From Cystobasidiopsis lactophilus (taxonomy: Eukaryota; Basidiomycota; Agaricostilbomycetes; Agaricostilbales; Chionosphaeraceae): a stretch of 64,000 nucleotides of DNA. The DNA lies in NCBI GenBank assembly GCA_001599975.1, contig BCIO01000007.1:4595-68594 (forward strand), given 5' to 3'. Position numbers and translations under genes: made by a program. Positions 31,945-43,951 of the stretch are shown piece by piece. The notes beneath the pieces are model-generated. The model had not been told where the DNA came from. It made no database searches and worked only from the letters and a program-made list of their open reading frames with translations. Position 1 is the first letter of the stretch. Each line of letters opens with the position of its first letter.

Positions 31945-34291
31945 ATGAATGTGCGTTTTGCTCCCTTTGCTCCCTTGCCCATTGTTCTTGGAGCTAAGCG
32001 CACGGAGGGGGACGCAGACTCATTCGCGTACGCGACCATGGGCAAGCGCCTGCCCACCATCCTCGGCAAGGCCATCGACGACACCGTCCGCACCTTGAAC
32101 GAGCGCGACGACGAGGAGGAGATCGTCGACTTGGTCCGCTGCATCGAGCGCATGGACTCGCTCATGAACGACCTCACCCACAACAGTTCGTTTTCTTGTC
32201 CCTCTTTGACCTCTAGGCACTTCGGGGCTTACGCGTGGATGCTCGTAACGAACAGGCAAGCTCAGGTACATCATCGACGACGGCGAGGGAGACATTCCGC
32301 TCTGGAACAAGGTTCGTCATCGGCCGGGCCCCCACCACCAAGTCCACTCCACTTTCAGAGATTGACTGATACTTCGTCTTGGACGAACAGGAAATCGCAA
32401 AGTACTTCCGAGGCAAGGACTTTATGAATGGTGCGTCGTCCCACACTCTAGCAACCCATGCGAGTGCTCACTGGAAAGATACGATGCCCAGCACCCTGGC
32501 TGTTCGCCGAGGCGTACAAGTACCGCCGCCTGCACGAGTGCTTCAGCGTGTCCAAGTACTGGAAAGAGTACGACGTCTTCTTCCGCCAAAAGGTTTCGTC
32601 CTGCTCCCCTTACCTCATCAATCTTCCCATTTTTGGCTGATGGAAGTGCCATGCGCGAAACAGTGCGACACGTTCGCCCGCTCATCCCAGGCCGTCTTCG
32701 AGCTCTCCACCCGCTTCGCCGAGCTCTTCCACTACGACGACGGCGCGGACGAGGCCAAGAAGCAGGAGGCCCGCCGCCTGCTCTTCCACGAGCTCACCCA
32801 GGTTTGCCTCTGGGGCAACTGTGCGTCTTGTCCCCCTTCTACCCTAGACAACTACAAGTGGTCTAAGGCGCCTGGATACTCGACGCACAGCTACCGATTT
32901 GTCGCTCTTGATCAACGTGCGTTGGCCCTCCCCCTTCAGTTAGGACTTTCAAAGAAGGAAGCTCAAACTGTTGGTTCCATCTCGATGCACAGATGACGGA
33001 GGAGGACATCAAAAAGCTCCAGTCCACCGGCGGGGACCACCTAGCCGACACGGAGAAGAACATCCTGGGCAACGACCTGCACAAGCTGTGGGAGCTCGTC
33101 AAGGACCTCAAGGGCGGCAGGATAGACTTTGTCCTCGACAACGCCGGCTTTGGTTCGTTTCTCCTCCCTCTAACCTTATCAGTTTTCCAAAAGTGCTGAT
33201 GGCGAAGTCTTCGCGAGCGAACAGAACTGTACTGCGATTGCGTGTATGCGGACTGGCTCATCCAATCCGGCCTGGCTAGCCAGATCCGATTCCATGGCAA
33301 GCGCTTCGCTTGGTTCGTGGTGCGTCCTTGCCTTGCCCTTCAAAGATTGCAAGAAGCCGATCTCAAAGCGGTTGTTGGTTCGCACAGTCGGACGTGACCC
33401 GCAAGGACTGGAACTGGCTCTTGAACTCGATGGTGTACGGCCACCTGTTCACCGAAGCGACCGACGAGGAGCTGGCTTCGCTCAAGAAGATGGGCCAGCG
33501 CTGGAAGCAGTACGAGCGCGAGGGCAAGTGGGTCTACGAGCAGCACCCCTTCTGGACCTCGGGCTGGACCTACTGGGACCTCCGTGCGTCTGCCTTGACC
33601 TTCACTCTCATCAGGTTTGTTGCTGATAGGGTGGTATTCGACGCGCACAGAATCGGAGGCGCCGGATGTACGTTGTCGCCTTCACTCTTGAAGGTCCGAA
33701 GGACAATTCTCATTCGGCCGGTGATGTGCAGCTCTTCTTGCACCTGGCCGGATCCGATTTGGTCATCTTCAAGGGCGACTTGAACCGTGAGTCCAACTTG
33801 GTCGCTGCACCTCCAGAAGAATCTCTTCTAATCCTTTCCTGTCGACTCACAGATCGCAAGCTGACGTGTGTTGCTCCTCCATTCCATCTGAAAATGAGAT
33901 GGAAGGCTGACGTTTTGCGGGCAAACACAGTTACGACTGCCAAGCGCCCGGCCACACCCCCTTCGATATCGCCATCGGCCCCTTGGCTTCTGAGTCTGGA
34001 GCACCTCCAATTTGCAGTCTTCGCACCATCAAGGTCCGTCTAAGCGATTTTGTTGAGCAACAGAGGGAGAGCTAACTTTGGGATTGCAGTCGGACGTCGT
34101 CGTCGGCCTCCCCGAAGGCGTCACCGAGAACCTGGATAAGGAGAAGCCGGGCTGGAAGATCTCTGGGTGCGTTAATAGTCTACTTTCTTGCCACAACCGG
34201 CTTATCAGATGCTTCCACGCACAGAGAGTACGCCGTCGTGCTGCTCACCGAAGGCCACAAGGGCGAGCCCGTCCGCCTGACCGACAACTAA
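31945..34291 (+). CDS. DUF89/ARMT1-like damage-control phosphatase
   Basis: DUF89 proteins are metal-dependent phosphatases that remove damaged or excess sugar phosphates; yeast YMR027W acts on fructose-1-phosphate and similar compounds. The N-terminal helical part shows KRLPTILGKAIDDTVRTLNE, WLFAEAYKYRRLHECFS, KYWKEYDVFFRQK and RFAELFHYDD. The Rossmann-like catalytic part has GRIDFVLDNAGFELYCDCVY, with the metal-binding Asp-Asn pair, followed by ADWLI, then VIFKGDLN with the KLTYDC exon (family GDLNYRKL), and CSLRTIKSDVVVGLPEG. The stop follows RLTDN. At least ten exons with introns of 50-70 bp. The key residues are all present. Confidence 0.88.
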
Positions 34292-34555
34292 ACGCTCTCC
34301 TCCCCTTCGCCGAAAAGAGTTCTTAGACTTGTTCAAAAGCCGCGGCTCTCGTATGGATCTATATGAAAGTTCACCACCCAGCACACCACTATCAGACCAA
34401 GTTTCCCTTCTTTTGCTTTAAAAAAACAGAAAGAAAAGAGATCCCCAATCTGTCTTGTAATTGCAGCGTCTCCAAAAAGGCTTGTTTGTCCCTGCAACAT
34501 TTCACACTACACATTTGCCCTCGCCCCTCTTTTGTCTGAAGCTGGTCTAAGGAAT

Positions 34556-36259
34556 CTAGGCGGTCTTGATGCCAGAGAGGCCAGAGAGCTGCTCGGCCTT
34601 CTCCAGAGAGGAGAAGTCAGGCTTAGGGCGGAAGGTGAAGGTGCCTATGACCAAGAACGTTAGGACAAGGTTAGCTGGGAGCAAGTGGTGAGACGCACCG
34701 ATCGGGTCCGCCATGATGGCGGCGTCGACGATGCGGGCGACATCCGCATTAGCGAAGTCAGAAGCAGGCTTCCCTTCAGCGAGCTATCGCAGCAGACCTC
34801 GGTCAGCCCTTCCATCCAAAAGGGAAGAAAAAGAAAGGAGCAAACCTCGCCGATTTGGAGATAGCTGGCAGCTGTGGAGGTGGAAGGGTTGCACAGGTTC
34901 TCGCGCGCGGCGGCCTGCTTGCTGGCGATGAGCAAGGCGCAAACGTCGGTCTCAGCCGTCATCGGGCGACCAAGGCCAATGATGTCGGTCGAGCCTTCCC
35001 TGATGCTGAACGAGAATCGAAACTCAGCGGTTGGCTTAGATAGGATAACACAGAAGACATACGCCTGAGCCATGGCAGCCGTTGAACGGAAGCCACCAGT
35101 GACGGCCAGCTTGCACTTAGACAAATGAGGCTGGATCTGAGCGGCGAACTCGATGAAGTACGCTTCGCGACGCTTAGTGCTCTCCTTCTTGTGCTCGAAC
35201 GCCAAGCCCTCCTGTGCATACAGCGTGAGAAAAGGTCGCTTGGAAGACAGCAAGCCACCCACGTAGGTTCCGCCAGAGAGCTCGATGCAGGTGAAGCCCC
35301 AGCTCTCGAGCCAGCCGCACATGATCCTCGATTCCTCCGCCGACATGCCTCCATCGATGAAATCATGCGAGTTTAGCTTGATGTGAAGCATGAACTTCTC
35401 GTCTGGCACCAGGCGGCGGATCTCTTCCGTGATGCGCTTGTGGATGCGCGCGCGGTTTTCCAACGAGCCTCCCCATTGATCCGTGCGCTGGTTGGCGCGA
35501 GGTGAAAGGAACTGGGAGAGCAGGTAGCCGTGAGCGCAGTGTAATTGAACGCCGTCCGCGCCAGCGTCGTAGAAGACTTTAGCCGCATAACCGAAGCGCT
35601 TGATTATGTCTTCGATGTCGTCCTCGGTCAGAGGCTTAGGAACGCCGAACTCCATCCCTCCGAAGCCAGCGCAGGCAATGGCACTCGGCGCCAAAGGGTG
35701 CTCGGCAAAGACCTTGTTGGTCTGGCGACCAGGGTGGGCGAGCTGAGCGATGCACAAGCTGCCCTTAGCCTTGCAAGCTTCCACAACAGGCTTGAAAGCG
35801 GCGACGTGATCCCAAGGGGCGGTGTAATCCTGCAGGGCGAACTGGTCAGCATGGCAAGTTGAAAGTGCACGGTGGGTGACACTCACGCAGAAAGGGTTCT
35901 TCGCGGCCTCAGGGTAGCGCTGCAGACACCACGTCAGACAACACAAACATAACATACAGAGAAGGCAAGTACAGCATCGACCGGGACATCTGCCATCGAG
36001 AGGTCGGTGAGAACGCGACATGCCCGCTTGTGATGTGGAACTCACTGCCAAGCACAATGATACCGCATTCTCCTTCGCCCCAAAGCTTGTAAAGATGCAG
36101 GTACTCTGGCGTAGGCTTGCCGCGCTGGTGAATATCCGTATCGTGCCAAGTGCAGAGGCGCTCGGTCATGGGCGCCTTGAGGAAGCGGTTGGGCGAGGTA
36201 ACGCCATTGCTGAACGTGATGGGCGAGGCAATCAAAGCAACATCTTCTTTGGAGGCCAT
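34556..36259 (-). CDS. NADH:flavin oxidoreductase, Old Yellow Enzyme-like (copy 1)
   Basis: An FMN-dependent ene-reductase-type TIM barrel (PF00724), likely cytosolic. The start MASKEDVALIASPITFSNGV leads to NRFLKAPMTERLC. GSLCIAQLAHPGRQTNK carries the FMN and substrate residues. LTEDDIEDIIKRFGYAAKVF precedes DGVQLHCAHGYLLSQFLSP and NQRTDQWGGSLENR, the family hallmark. KLNSHDFIDGGMSAEES, IELSGGTYVGGLLS, KLAVTGGFRSTAAMAQA and IIGLGRPMTAE complete the barrel. The end is SGLSGIKTA. The barrel is intact over a long central exon. A second, diverged relative lies at 46173-47922. Confidence 0.9.
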
Positions 36260-37003
36260 AGCTGCAGCGGTATGGACGGGCAGGACAAGACTTGTCGGTC
36301 AGCGAGCTCCCCCACTTTTCTGCCCTGCCAGAATGCGGAGCGCAGCGAGATTTTTGCTTAGGCGGTAAATCTTTGGCATCCATCGCGTCGATACGGGTAA
36401 TCTGTCGGGAGTGGGCAGGTCGCCAAGGCAGAGCGGGCCGGGGCCTCGGAGGCAGGGAGGCCAGTCAGGTCGTGGAACTGGAAGGGCAGCCTAGCGGCGA
36501 CGGTGGCGAACGCCTTTAAGCTCCTCGCGCGCCATTGCCGCTGCAGGCTTATCGAATGCACATGGATGATAAGGCCACCAAGTTCAGATACGTCACTTGG
36601 GTCGTCGTCGCTCGCCAAGAGACTTGCAGAAGTTGGACTTGAACGACGAATTTGGCCTGCCAGCAGTCTGCCAGCTGCTCTCTATCCTCTATTGTTAAAG
36701 CTCGACTACTCATTAGCTCTTTAGTGAATGCTTATTGCGTGGCTGGTGCGCGCGTGCTTTTCTCGCTTTCCTCCTGAAGTGTCTGCAAGCATGGTCTGCC
36801 GAGTTCGACTGGCGTGCACTTCACTCCACTCCTCATCATTTGATCATCTTGATAATGATAGATTCGTCTCGCCGCTTTGTGGTATGAACCGCTTGGAACA
36901 GCCGCGCAACAGCCGCGCAACCTCGCGCACGTAGGCAGCCCAAAAAATTGCACCATTATTGCCAGGATTGCCTTTTGTTGCCTTTCGACCACGTCGCTCT
37001 CCA
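36260..37003. other. Intergenic region
   Basis: Divergent promoter space between the OYE-like gene and the EthD-domain gene. No supported gene. A direct pair of AACAGCCGCGCAAC-like words occurs around 36895-36920. Confidence 0.55.
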
Positions 37004-37510
37004 GATGGTTTACCGTGTCACTGCTCTCTTGTATCGCAAGCCAGGAACGACCAAGGAGCAGTTTAAGGGTACGTTGCCACCCCAATGGGACGAATCCTCT
37101 TGAGCCAAGTCGCGCCGACAGAGTCTTATGAGTCGTCCCACGTCGCCATTGCTCAGCGTGCCTGGGGTGAAGGCGAGAATGTAGCTCCTCTGGAGTACCA
37201 CCGCAACTACTTGTACGTGGTCGTTAAGCTCTTTTTGCTGAGTTACTAATCACTTGGCGAAGGGACACTCGCATCCACGGCTCTTCCGACACTTCCCCTC
37301 CAGATTGTGTGACAGAATTGGAGTTCACCGACAAGGCGCATCATGAACGGTTCAGTGGTAGGTACTGTAGCACTACAGAGCCCTGAAGCCAATCCTGAAT
37401 GATCTTGCTCAGCGCATATGGCCAAGTACTCGGCGGAGCTTGCAGCCGATGCCGAGACCATGTTCGACCGACCAAAGTTGACACTATGGATCGTTGACCG
37501 GCAGCCTTGA
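37004..37510 (+). CDS. Small EthD-domain (dimeric alpha/beta-barrel) protein
   Basis: EthD-like proteins are ferredoxin-fold dimers found with oxidative degradation or polyketide pathways, often as small cyclases, decarboxylases or accessory factors. Four exons give MVYRVTALLYRKPGTTKEQF, then SYESSHVAIAQRAWGEGENV, DTRIHGSSDTSPPDCVTELE and HMAKYSAELAADAETMFDRP then LTLWIVDRQP, about 120 residues. The pattern (beta-strand then RKPG.T.EQF, a central acidic E.EF.D, and final M.D....LWIVDE-like strand) is the EthD/EthD-like layout. Its setting between OYE and SDR genes supports a role in a small-molecule pathway. Introns of 50-70 bp with GTACGT and GTAGGT donors. Confidence 0.75.
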
Positions 37511-38276
37511 GGCTCCGACTTCGCCCGTGACTAGAAGCAAGGGGCTTGACGGCGACGTTGGGCAATGTGGCTCTTGTGCAGACACCATGCAGTGTCGACT
37601 TGCGTAGAACCTGGGCTTCATCGAGGTGTCAAAATGAGATACGCGTTTTCTTCGAGCGCTTCCTTGACTGTGAGCGATGGCATGATCGACCCCTCGATGC
37701 TGCGGCTGGCCTGCCTTCCATACCTCGTGCTACCGGTCCATTCCATCCGACTGTGCTTCTTTTCGAGTGTTGTGTCATCGCATGCCATTTGAATGCCCTT
37801 TGTTTCACGGCGACGACTTCTGCGCCAACTTGCGTCGTGGCGCCTATCGCTATCAAGCCAATCTACCTGTGAACTGGATCATTTGGCTGGGTTGACTTTC
37901 TTCTCCAATTCGACCGCACATGTCCATCGCCCTCCAAATTCTGGTTCGCGTGGACTGCTAGGCAAAGAGTTGGATGCAAAGCGGTGAGGCGTTGCAATTT
38001 CCATCTCGCCCTACCTTCAAAGAGGACTTCTGTTATCTCACCTCCTTCTCAGCGTGACCATTCAAGTTGCTGCTCTGCTCGTCAGGTGATGTGATTAGTT
38101 TTGCCGTCTCCGCCTTGAATTTCCGCATCCGCCAACTTTTGGAGGCCGGTAGACGCGTGCAGATTGGAGCTGTTGTTCTTGACCAACCACAGCCTCTGCT
38201 CATCGAAAGACGACAGGTGACAAGTAGAAAGTCCAGGCGCGTGCGTATCCGGCAACCTGAGGTGTTCAACAAACGA
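37511..38276. other. Intergenic region
   Basis: No supported gene. The frame of the next gene stays open upstream to 38067, but that part has no SDR features and is probably leader. Confidence 0.55.
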
Positions 38277-39396
38277 ATGCCTGTTGCACTCATCACCGGA
38301 GGCGCTCAAGGGATCGGGTTTGCGTGTGGCCAAGTTCTAGCTCAAAAAGGCTACGATATCGCCTTGGCCGACGTTCAAGATGCTACGAAACAAGCGAGCG
38401 AGCTTCAGGCCCTCGGGGCCGAAGCGATCTACGTGGCGCTCGATGTTACTTCGGAGAGTTCGTGGCAATACGCCATCAAAGAAACGGTTACGCAGCTGGG
38501 TCAATTGAATGTGTTGGTGAACAATGGTAAGCCTATGTCGAAACACACCTAGCAGAGATTAATTTGGTTACAGCCGGGGTTACCGGCTTGTACTCAACGA
38601 TTGAACAAACGAGCTTGGAAGAATACGAAAAAGTGATCCGCATCACTGGCACGTCCGTCTTTCTGGGATGTAAACATGCGCACGACGAACTGGCCAAGCA
38701 TCCCCAAGAAGCTGCCGTTATCAACATTTCAAGCATCTTATCGGAGCGCGCTCGGGCGTTTATGAAGGATGGACAGTTCTTACCAGGCTATGGTACTGCA
38801 AAAGGAGGAGTCACTACTCTTACGAAGAATTTGGCCGTGGCTTGGGGCAAGAAAGGCATTAGAGGTATGTGGCTGTCTTGCCTCTCAAGCCTCTTCAGGA
38901 CCTTTAGCCTTATTCCACTCGACAGTAAACTCTGTACATCCAGGTCAGACGATGCTTTGGTATTCGTAAACGTCTGGCTAAGCTTGATAATTCAATGAGC
39001 TCAGGCTACATCGAAGTGAGTTCAGGTTAGCTCTAGCTTTCGGATGATGCTGACGACCGAAAAGACTCCCATCTTCCGGACCTTCCCTGAAGAAGGGAAA
39101 GAAGTGATAAAGTCTCGCCACCCACTTGGCCGGGTGAGTTGTCCCGCCTCCTGCTGACGGCGTGCTGAGCCAGCAGAGTCGCCAGTTTGGTCAACCGGTC
39201 GAGATTGCTAACGCTGTGGCCTTTTTGGCTTCTTCTGATGCGTCATTTATCACTGGTAAGTGCTGGTATCGTCAACTCCAAGACCTCAGCTCAAGTATTT
39301 AAAGGCGCTTCCCTTTTTGTCGATGGTGGTTTGTCTGCTCATACGAGCCCTGCGGAGACAGAATCTAATGACAAACCAGGTTACTCTGCGCTATGA
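38277..39396 (+). CDS. Short-chain dehydrogenase/reductase
   Basis: A classical SDR using NAD(P)H. MPVALITGGAQGIGFACGQV contains the TGGxxGIG cofactor loop. DIALADVQD gives the acidic end of the second strand, which favours NAD(H). LDVTS, and VNN joined over an intron to AGVTGLYS (NNAG), follow. The catalytic Ser is in VINISSILS and the Tyr/Lys in GYGTAKGGV. The C-terminus has HPLGR, VEIANAVAFLASSDASFITG and GASLFVDGGLSAHTS. Five or six exons. The region 38990-39190 with two small introns was joined by eye. The substrate is unknown; neighbouring EthD, P450 and OYE genes suggest a shared pathway. Confidence 0.87.
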
Positions 39397-39623
39397 TCAG
39401 ATTTGCATGGGTCGGCTTTCCATCTCCTCGGGGAACATGCCGATCAGTGCCTTTATGCGTACAATTTTCCAGCCCTTTGTACCAAAGCTAGTCCTGCTAT
39501 AATATTATTCGAATCGACTCTGTTTACTCAGCGCTACGTTTCATCCTGAGTGGCTGTCAAATAACATAAGCGGCGAAGACCCAATGACATTGCATTGTAG
39601 CTAGAGACCAGCGCGCGGGCATT
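39397..39623. other. Convergent 3' flanks of the SDR and glycosyltransferase genes
   Basis: No gene; A/T-richer than the surroundings, consistent with two transcript ends. Confidence 0.5.
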
Positions 39624-41168
39624 CTATCTCGCCTCTCTCGCTAGCACCCTCAAGAGCTCCTGCACATGCCGCGCCTTGGCCACGGCCGCCTCTTCGGACA
39701 AGAAGTAGCGCGTGCCAAAATCGACTGTCCGCTGCCGGGCTGCCTCCCAGGCCTGTTGATCTTGAACTCGGCCAAGCACCTCTTCCACCTCTTGTTCCGC
39801 TAACAACACTGGATCATCCGTCCCTGGCCAGGTGATCTTGCGCTCCTTGGTGATCTGGCCAAGCGAGGCGCCGATGCCGTCGAGCCACCGGGCCAGGATG
39901 GGTTGGTCGGCGGCTGCTGGTGAGACGATGCAGGGCACGATAGCTGCGCCGAGCAGTTCGACAACTGAGCCATAGCCACAATGCGTGACGAAGCACCGCA
40001 AGGAGGGGTGGGCAAGCACATCGAGCTGAGGCGCCCAGTTGACCACCAAGCCTGGGGTTGAGGAGGCGCCGGACATCGCTTGCAGCTCGTCGTGGTGGTT
40101 CTTGGCGCTGATCAAGAAGGGGATCTTGCACTTCTGAAGGAGCGCCACCAAAAGCTGGGCGTGCTCCAGCGACCAGGCCTTGTTGGAACCAAGCGAGAGG
40201 AAGAGGGCGGATCGCGAAGGTTGAGAATCCAAGAAGCTGATGCAAGCTTTGGTGGAGTCGTCGCCGGTTTGGCGCTGCTGCTCGAGGTGGGCGACGCGGC
40301 GGGTGGGATCCAGGAACCACTTGGGCAAAGTCGGACCAACGCAGTAGCACCGCATCCTTGCTGCCAATCCTTCGCGAGCGTCGATCATAGGTTGCAACAG
40401 GGCGGCTGAGTCGTGGCTGAAGACCACGCCATCCGTTCGCTCCACCCCTTCCATCAACCGCATCAACAGCGGCACCTTGGAAGGCGGGCAATCTCCAACT
40501 TTGAACAGCACAGGTCGTCCGTTCTGGCCTTTCAGGTGCTCGTACGAAAGGACGTGGTCGACGTCGTCGATGGGTCCGGCATCGAAGAAGAGCGAGGTGA
40601 CGAAGAACGAGCTCGAGATGAGGGACAGCATCTTCAAGCCGTGCTCTCTTGTGATCTCTGCCAAGCTACCGGCGACAAAGAAGTCGGCTATGGCAGCGGT
40701 GAATTGGTGGGAGCCAGAGTCGTAGCGGGAGATGCAGGCTGGCAGAGCGGCGGCGAACGCAGTCGCCATGTCTGGGCCGAGGTGCACCTTGAAAATCTCG
40801 GCTTCCGTCTTTGGAAAGTCCTCGTGCTTGCCGTCGGCCATGAGCTCGATGTGGAAGCGGTTGGGGTCGACCCGGCCGGCTGCCGCGAGTTCCTTCTTCG
40901 CTGCTGATTCGGACAAGACGAACAGGTGGACGACAAGACTAGGACTGTGGTCAAGCAGGGAGTTGGCCAGATGGATCATGCCTGCCCGTGGGCCGCGGTG
41001 AGCGACTGTTCGAACGGGCACTAGAAGACCAACAGAGAACGCACTGAGCATGTGGCCGGCCGCGCCATTCAATGGGACCAAAACGATATGCGATGTCTTG
41101 CCCATCCTTGAGAGCACTTGTGTGGACGTGGCAGAAGCAGAAAGAGCCTTGACCAAGCAGACCAGCAT
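39624..41168 (-). CDS. UDP-glycosyltransferase (GT1 family)
   Basis: Transfers a sugar from a UDP donor to a small hydrophobic acceptor. A nearly uninterrupted frame of 514 codons starts at 41168, or more likely at the internal ATG at 41105 (MGKTSHIVLVPLNGAAGHM). The acceptor half includes FFDAGPIDDVDHVLSYEHL. The donor half has ALFLSLGSNKAWSLEHAQLL and the GT1 signature VVNWAPQLDVLAHPSLRCFV, then THCGYGSVVELLGAAIVPCI and PAAADQPILARWL. The usual catalytic His near the N-terminus is GH in GAAGHM. The segment FSVGLLVPVRTVAHRGPRAG may contain an unspliced intron, since the family passes directly from GHM...F to a helix like MIHLANSLL. It is divergent from the P450 gene, 264 bp away, suggesting co-regulation. 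Confidence 0.87.
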   Translation of the reverse strand: MLVCLVKALSASATSTQVLSRMGKTSHIVLVPLNGAAGHMLSAFSVGLLVPVRTVAHRGPRAGMIHLANSLLDHSPSLVVHLFVLSESAAKKELAAAGRVDPNRFHIELMADGKHEDFPKTEAEIFKVHLGPDMATAFAAALPACISRYDSGSHQFTAAIADFFVAGSLAEITREHGLKMLSLISSSFFVTSLFFDAGPIDDVDHVLSYEHLKGQNGRPVLFKVGDCPPSKVPLLMRLMEGVERTDGVVFSHDSAALLQPMIDAREGLAARMRCYCVGPTLPKWFLDPTRRVAHLEQQRQTGDDSTKACISFLDSQPSRSALFLSLGSNKAWSLEHAQLLVALLQKCKIPFLISAKNHHDELQAMSGASSTPGLVVNWAPQLDVLAHPSLRCFVTHCGYGSVVELLGAAIVPCIVSPAAADQPILARWLDGIGASLGQITKERKITWPGTDDPVLLAEQEVEEVLGRVQDQQAWEAARQRTVDFGTRYFLSEEAAVAKARHVQELLRVLAREAR

Positions 41169-41432
41169 GCTCCGCGGCAGGCGTCGAACACAGCTGCATG
41201 ATTCTGACTTGCACCAGTTTAACCATTCATTGCTTGAGCATCATCAACAACAGCAAGCAACAAGGCCATGAGCAATACTAATCGCCGTATCGGAGCAGGC
41301 AAAGGCGCAAGGAAGCCGCCCCTCTTTTGTTTGAAAGGGCAAAGGCCTTCTTTTGTTCGGCTTCAAGACGATTGAACAGATGAACCTTGATCGCTGTCCG
41401 TCACCAACGCGGCTGCTGTTGTTGCTGCTGCC

Positions 41433-43327
41433 ATGCTCTCCGTAGAATTGCCCACCGCTGCGTGGAGCTTGCTGCTGTTTGGCCTCGTCTGGGCTCTCCA
41501 GTCGACCTTCGCTCGGCGGAGGCGGACCAAGGGGTTCGCCCTCCCGCCCGGCCCCAAAGGCTATCCAATCCTGGGCAACACTCTCGAGGCTGTAGACACA
41601 TCCATGAAGCCCTGGGTCCGGTTCGCCCAGTGGAAGAAGGAGTCCGGCGCTGGCCACCTCATGACGGTCCACACCTTGGGCCAGACCAATATCTTCGTGA
41701 CCAACGCCCAAGTGGCCGTGGATCTGTTCGAGAAGCGAGGTCCCATCTATTCTGGCAGGCCGCACGCCATTTTCAATAACGAATTGGTCAACAAGGAGAT
41801 GATCCTCGTCGTCAACAACAACCCGGACCGGTTCGTTCTCCTCCTATACCCTCTTGTCGTATTCTAAATGGCTCGTGACACAGTGTCAAGAGGCTGAGGA
41901 AGTTACTGCACGAGCAGTTCAGCCATGTCGGCGCTGAGGCTTTCCAAGAAGTGCAACTCGAAGAGGCAGTCGAGCTGCTGCAGAGCTTTGTCGAGGAACC
42001 CGACCAGGCCGACTTGTGCTTCAAGAAGTGAGTCTCTCTCCTTAGTGCGCAAATCAAGGCCACCAGATGACGGTGGCATTTCAGGTCACTTCAGCGCTTG
42101 GTCTTGCGGACGACTTATGGCAAGGCGGTTTCCTTCACCTCGGACCAGCTATGGGACTATGTCAAGCACACTGGGGAGCGGCCACAGCCACCGATAGCGC
42201 CAATCCTGTCCTGCTACCCCATCCTCAAGTACTGGCCGGCTTGGCTGCCCGGTGGCGGCTTTCACAAAGTGGCGGAGCAATACTTCCAGGAGGACAAGGC
42301 GATCTGGGAAAAGGTCCGGGACGATGTCAAGTCGGGCATGGTGAGCGTGCCTTCATTACCTGGCCATGGAATTGCTGCTCACTTTTAGGAACGTCAGGAC
42401 AACGGGACAATTGCGCCGAACAGCTGCATCCTTTCACGCATGTACGCCACCGATGCACCGCAGCGTCTCGGGTTCACCGAGCTGGACATGGCTTTCGTCG
42501 CCGCCAACCTTTTCACCGCTGGTGGCGACTTGCCCGAAATCACACTTCGCATCTTCACAGCTGCAATGCTTCACTTTCCCCATGTTCTGAAAAAGGCACA
42601 AGAAGAGCTGGATCGCGTTGTCGGTCGAGATCGGCTACCCAACTTTGGCGATAAGAACAGCTTGCCTTACACGCGCGCCGTCATCCTCGAGACTCAGCGG
42701 TGGCGACCTCTTGCGCCCATTGGTGTGGCGCACACAGCAACCGAAGATGATTGGTACGATGGGTACTTCATTCCGAAAGGCACCGTCGTCTTTCCCAACT
42801 TGCAGTGCGCTCGACCCTTTTGGCTTTCTGAGAATGGCGCTCACCGCTTATCCTGCAGTGCAATGAGCTTGGACCCGGAAGTCTACCCCCAACCGGAACT
42901 CTTCCTTCCGGAGCGTTTCCTATCGGACGATGGGCAGACGGTCAACAGGAAGAAGGAGATCGCCACTTTCGGCTACGGGCGGAGGTGAGCTGACCTTCTC
43001 CTTCGATTGCGAAGTTGCTCAAAATGGAAATTAGACTCTGCTCCGCCATGCACTTTGCCGAAGCAACGCTATTCATCGACGTGGCCAGCTTGATCTGGGC
43101 CTTCGACATTGAAGCGCCAAGAGACGCGGGTGGCAAACCCATCTTGCCCGACGTCGACATGGACAACTGGAAGGACATCTTGCCTTGGTGCGTTGTCCTC
43201 CCTTCTTCTTCATGTTGCGACTGACCTTGGATATGCAGTGCCCCTCAACCTTTCCAGTCTTATTACAAGCCGCGCTTCGCAGGGCTTTCGTCGTTCTTGG
43301 CTTCCCAGGCGCATGCAGGGCGGTAGT
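41433..43327 (+). CDS. Cytochrome P450 monooxygenase
   Basis: A membrane-anchored haem monooxygenase of the ER. MLSVELPTAAWSLLLFGLVW is the anchor, followed by basic FARRRRTK and the proline hinge LPPGPKGYPILGN. FVAANLFTAGGDLPEITLR is the I-helix region. The ExxR motif is VILETQRWRP, and LFLPERFLSDD is the PERF block. The haem loop spans an intron: FGYGRR joined to LCSAMHFAEATLF. The Cys ligand is present, but the position after it is Ser-Ala where Pro-Gly is usual. The end is PQPFQSYYKPRF and a stop at 43325-43327. Six or seven exons. It resembles the basidiomycete CYP64/O-methylsterigmatocystin oxidoreductase-like group in general plan; no closer call is justified. Confidence 0.88.
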
Positions 43328-43951
43328 AGCAACGTATAGCAATACTTGTGCATTGGTGTACTTCAAGAAGCGCACGAGCAGCTGCCGCTGCCAGTGCCAG
43401 CGGGAGACTTTCGGTGACGGCTCTCAAACTCAACCGACGACACTCTGATGCTTGTTCTGTTTGTTGCGCCCTAGGCTCCATCTTCAACTCAGTTATTCCT
43501 TGATCTGTCACTACCAAGACCCTTTCCAATATCCACAAGGCATCGCGAGAGTGCCAATATTTTCGCTCCGGCTGAAGTTGTTCGGGCCGGGAGTCGACGT
43601 TGGTTTCAGCGACTCGATCCTACCTACTGCTCTTGCCTACTGCAAGGTGGTCGGTTGTCAATGCACAAGGCATGCTTAAACCAGCTTCCGCGTCCCAGTG
43701 ATCGCTGTGGAGGTTCACATGCTTGGCTGTCCCGTTGATTTTGCGGCCTCTGTCTTTGAAAGACAACGACAACGACATTCTAAGGGCACGTTCGCAACGA
43801 ACCCCGATGCCCGTCAACGACTCGATGAATGTCTCAGAGATCCAGAGAAGAGAACCTTGCCGGGGTCGACATGCGGCGCCGTGAAGAATTGGCCTGCCGT
43901 ATTTAAGCCCTCGACCGCCCCTGTTCTTGGTCGCACTCCGTGCAACTATCC
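43328..43951. other. Intergenic region
   Basis: No supported gene. It carries the P450 3' flank and the promoter of the second two-repeat orphan. Confidence 0.55.

Noticed and set aside
37546-37872. Plus-strand 108-codon frame after the EthD gene
   Set aside because: Cysteine/histidine-scattered, no motif, opposed by an equal minus frame; probably the EthD 3' flank.
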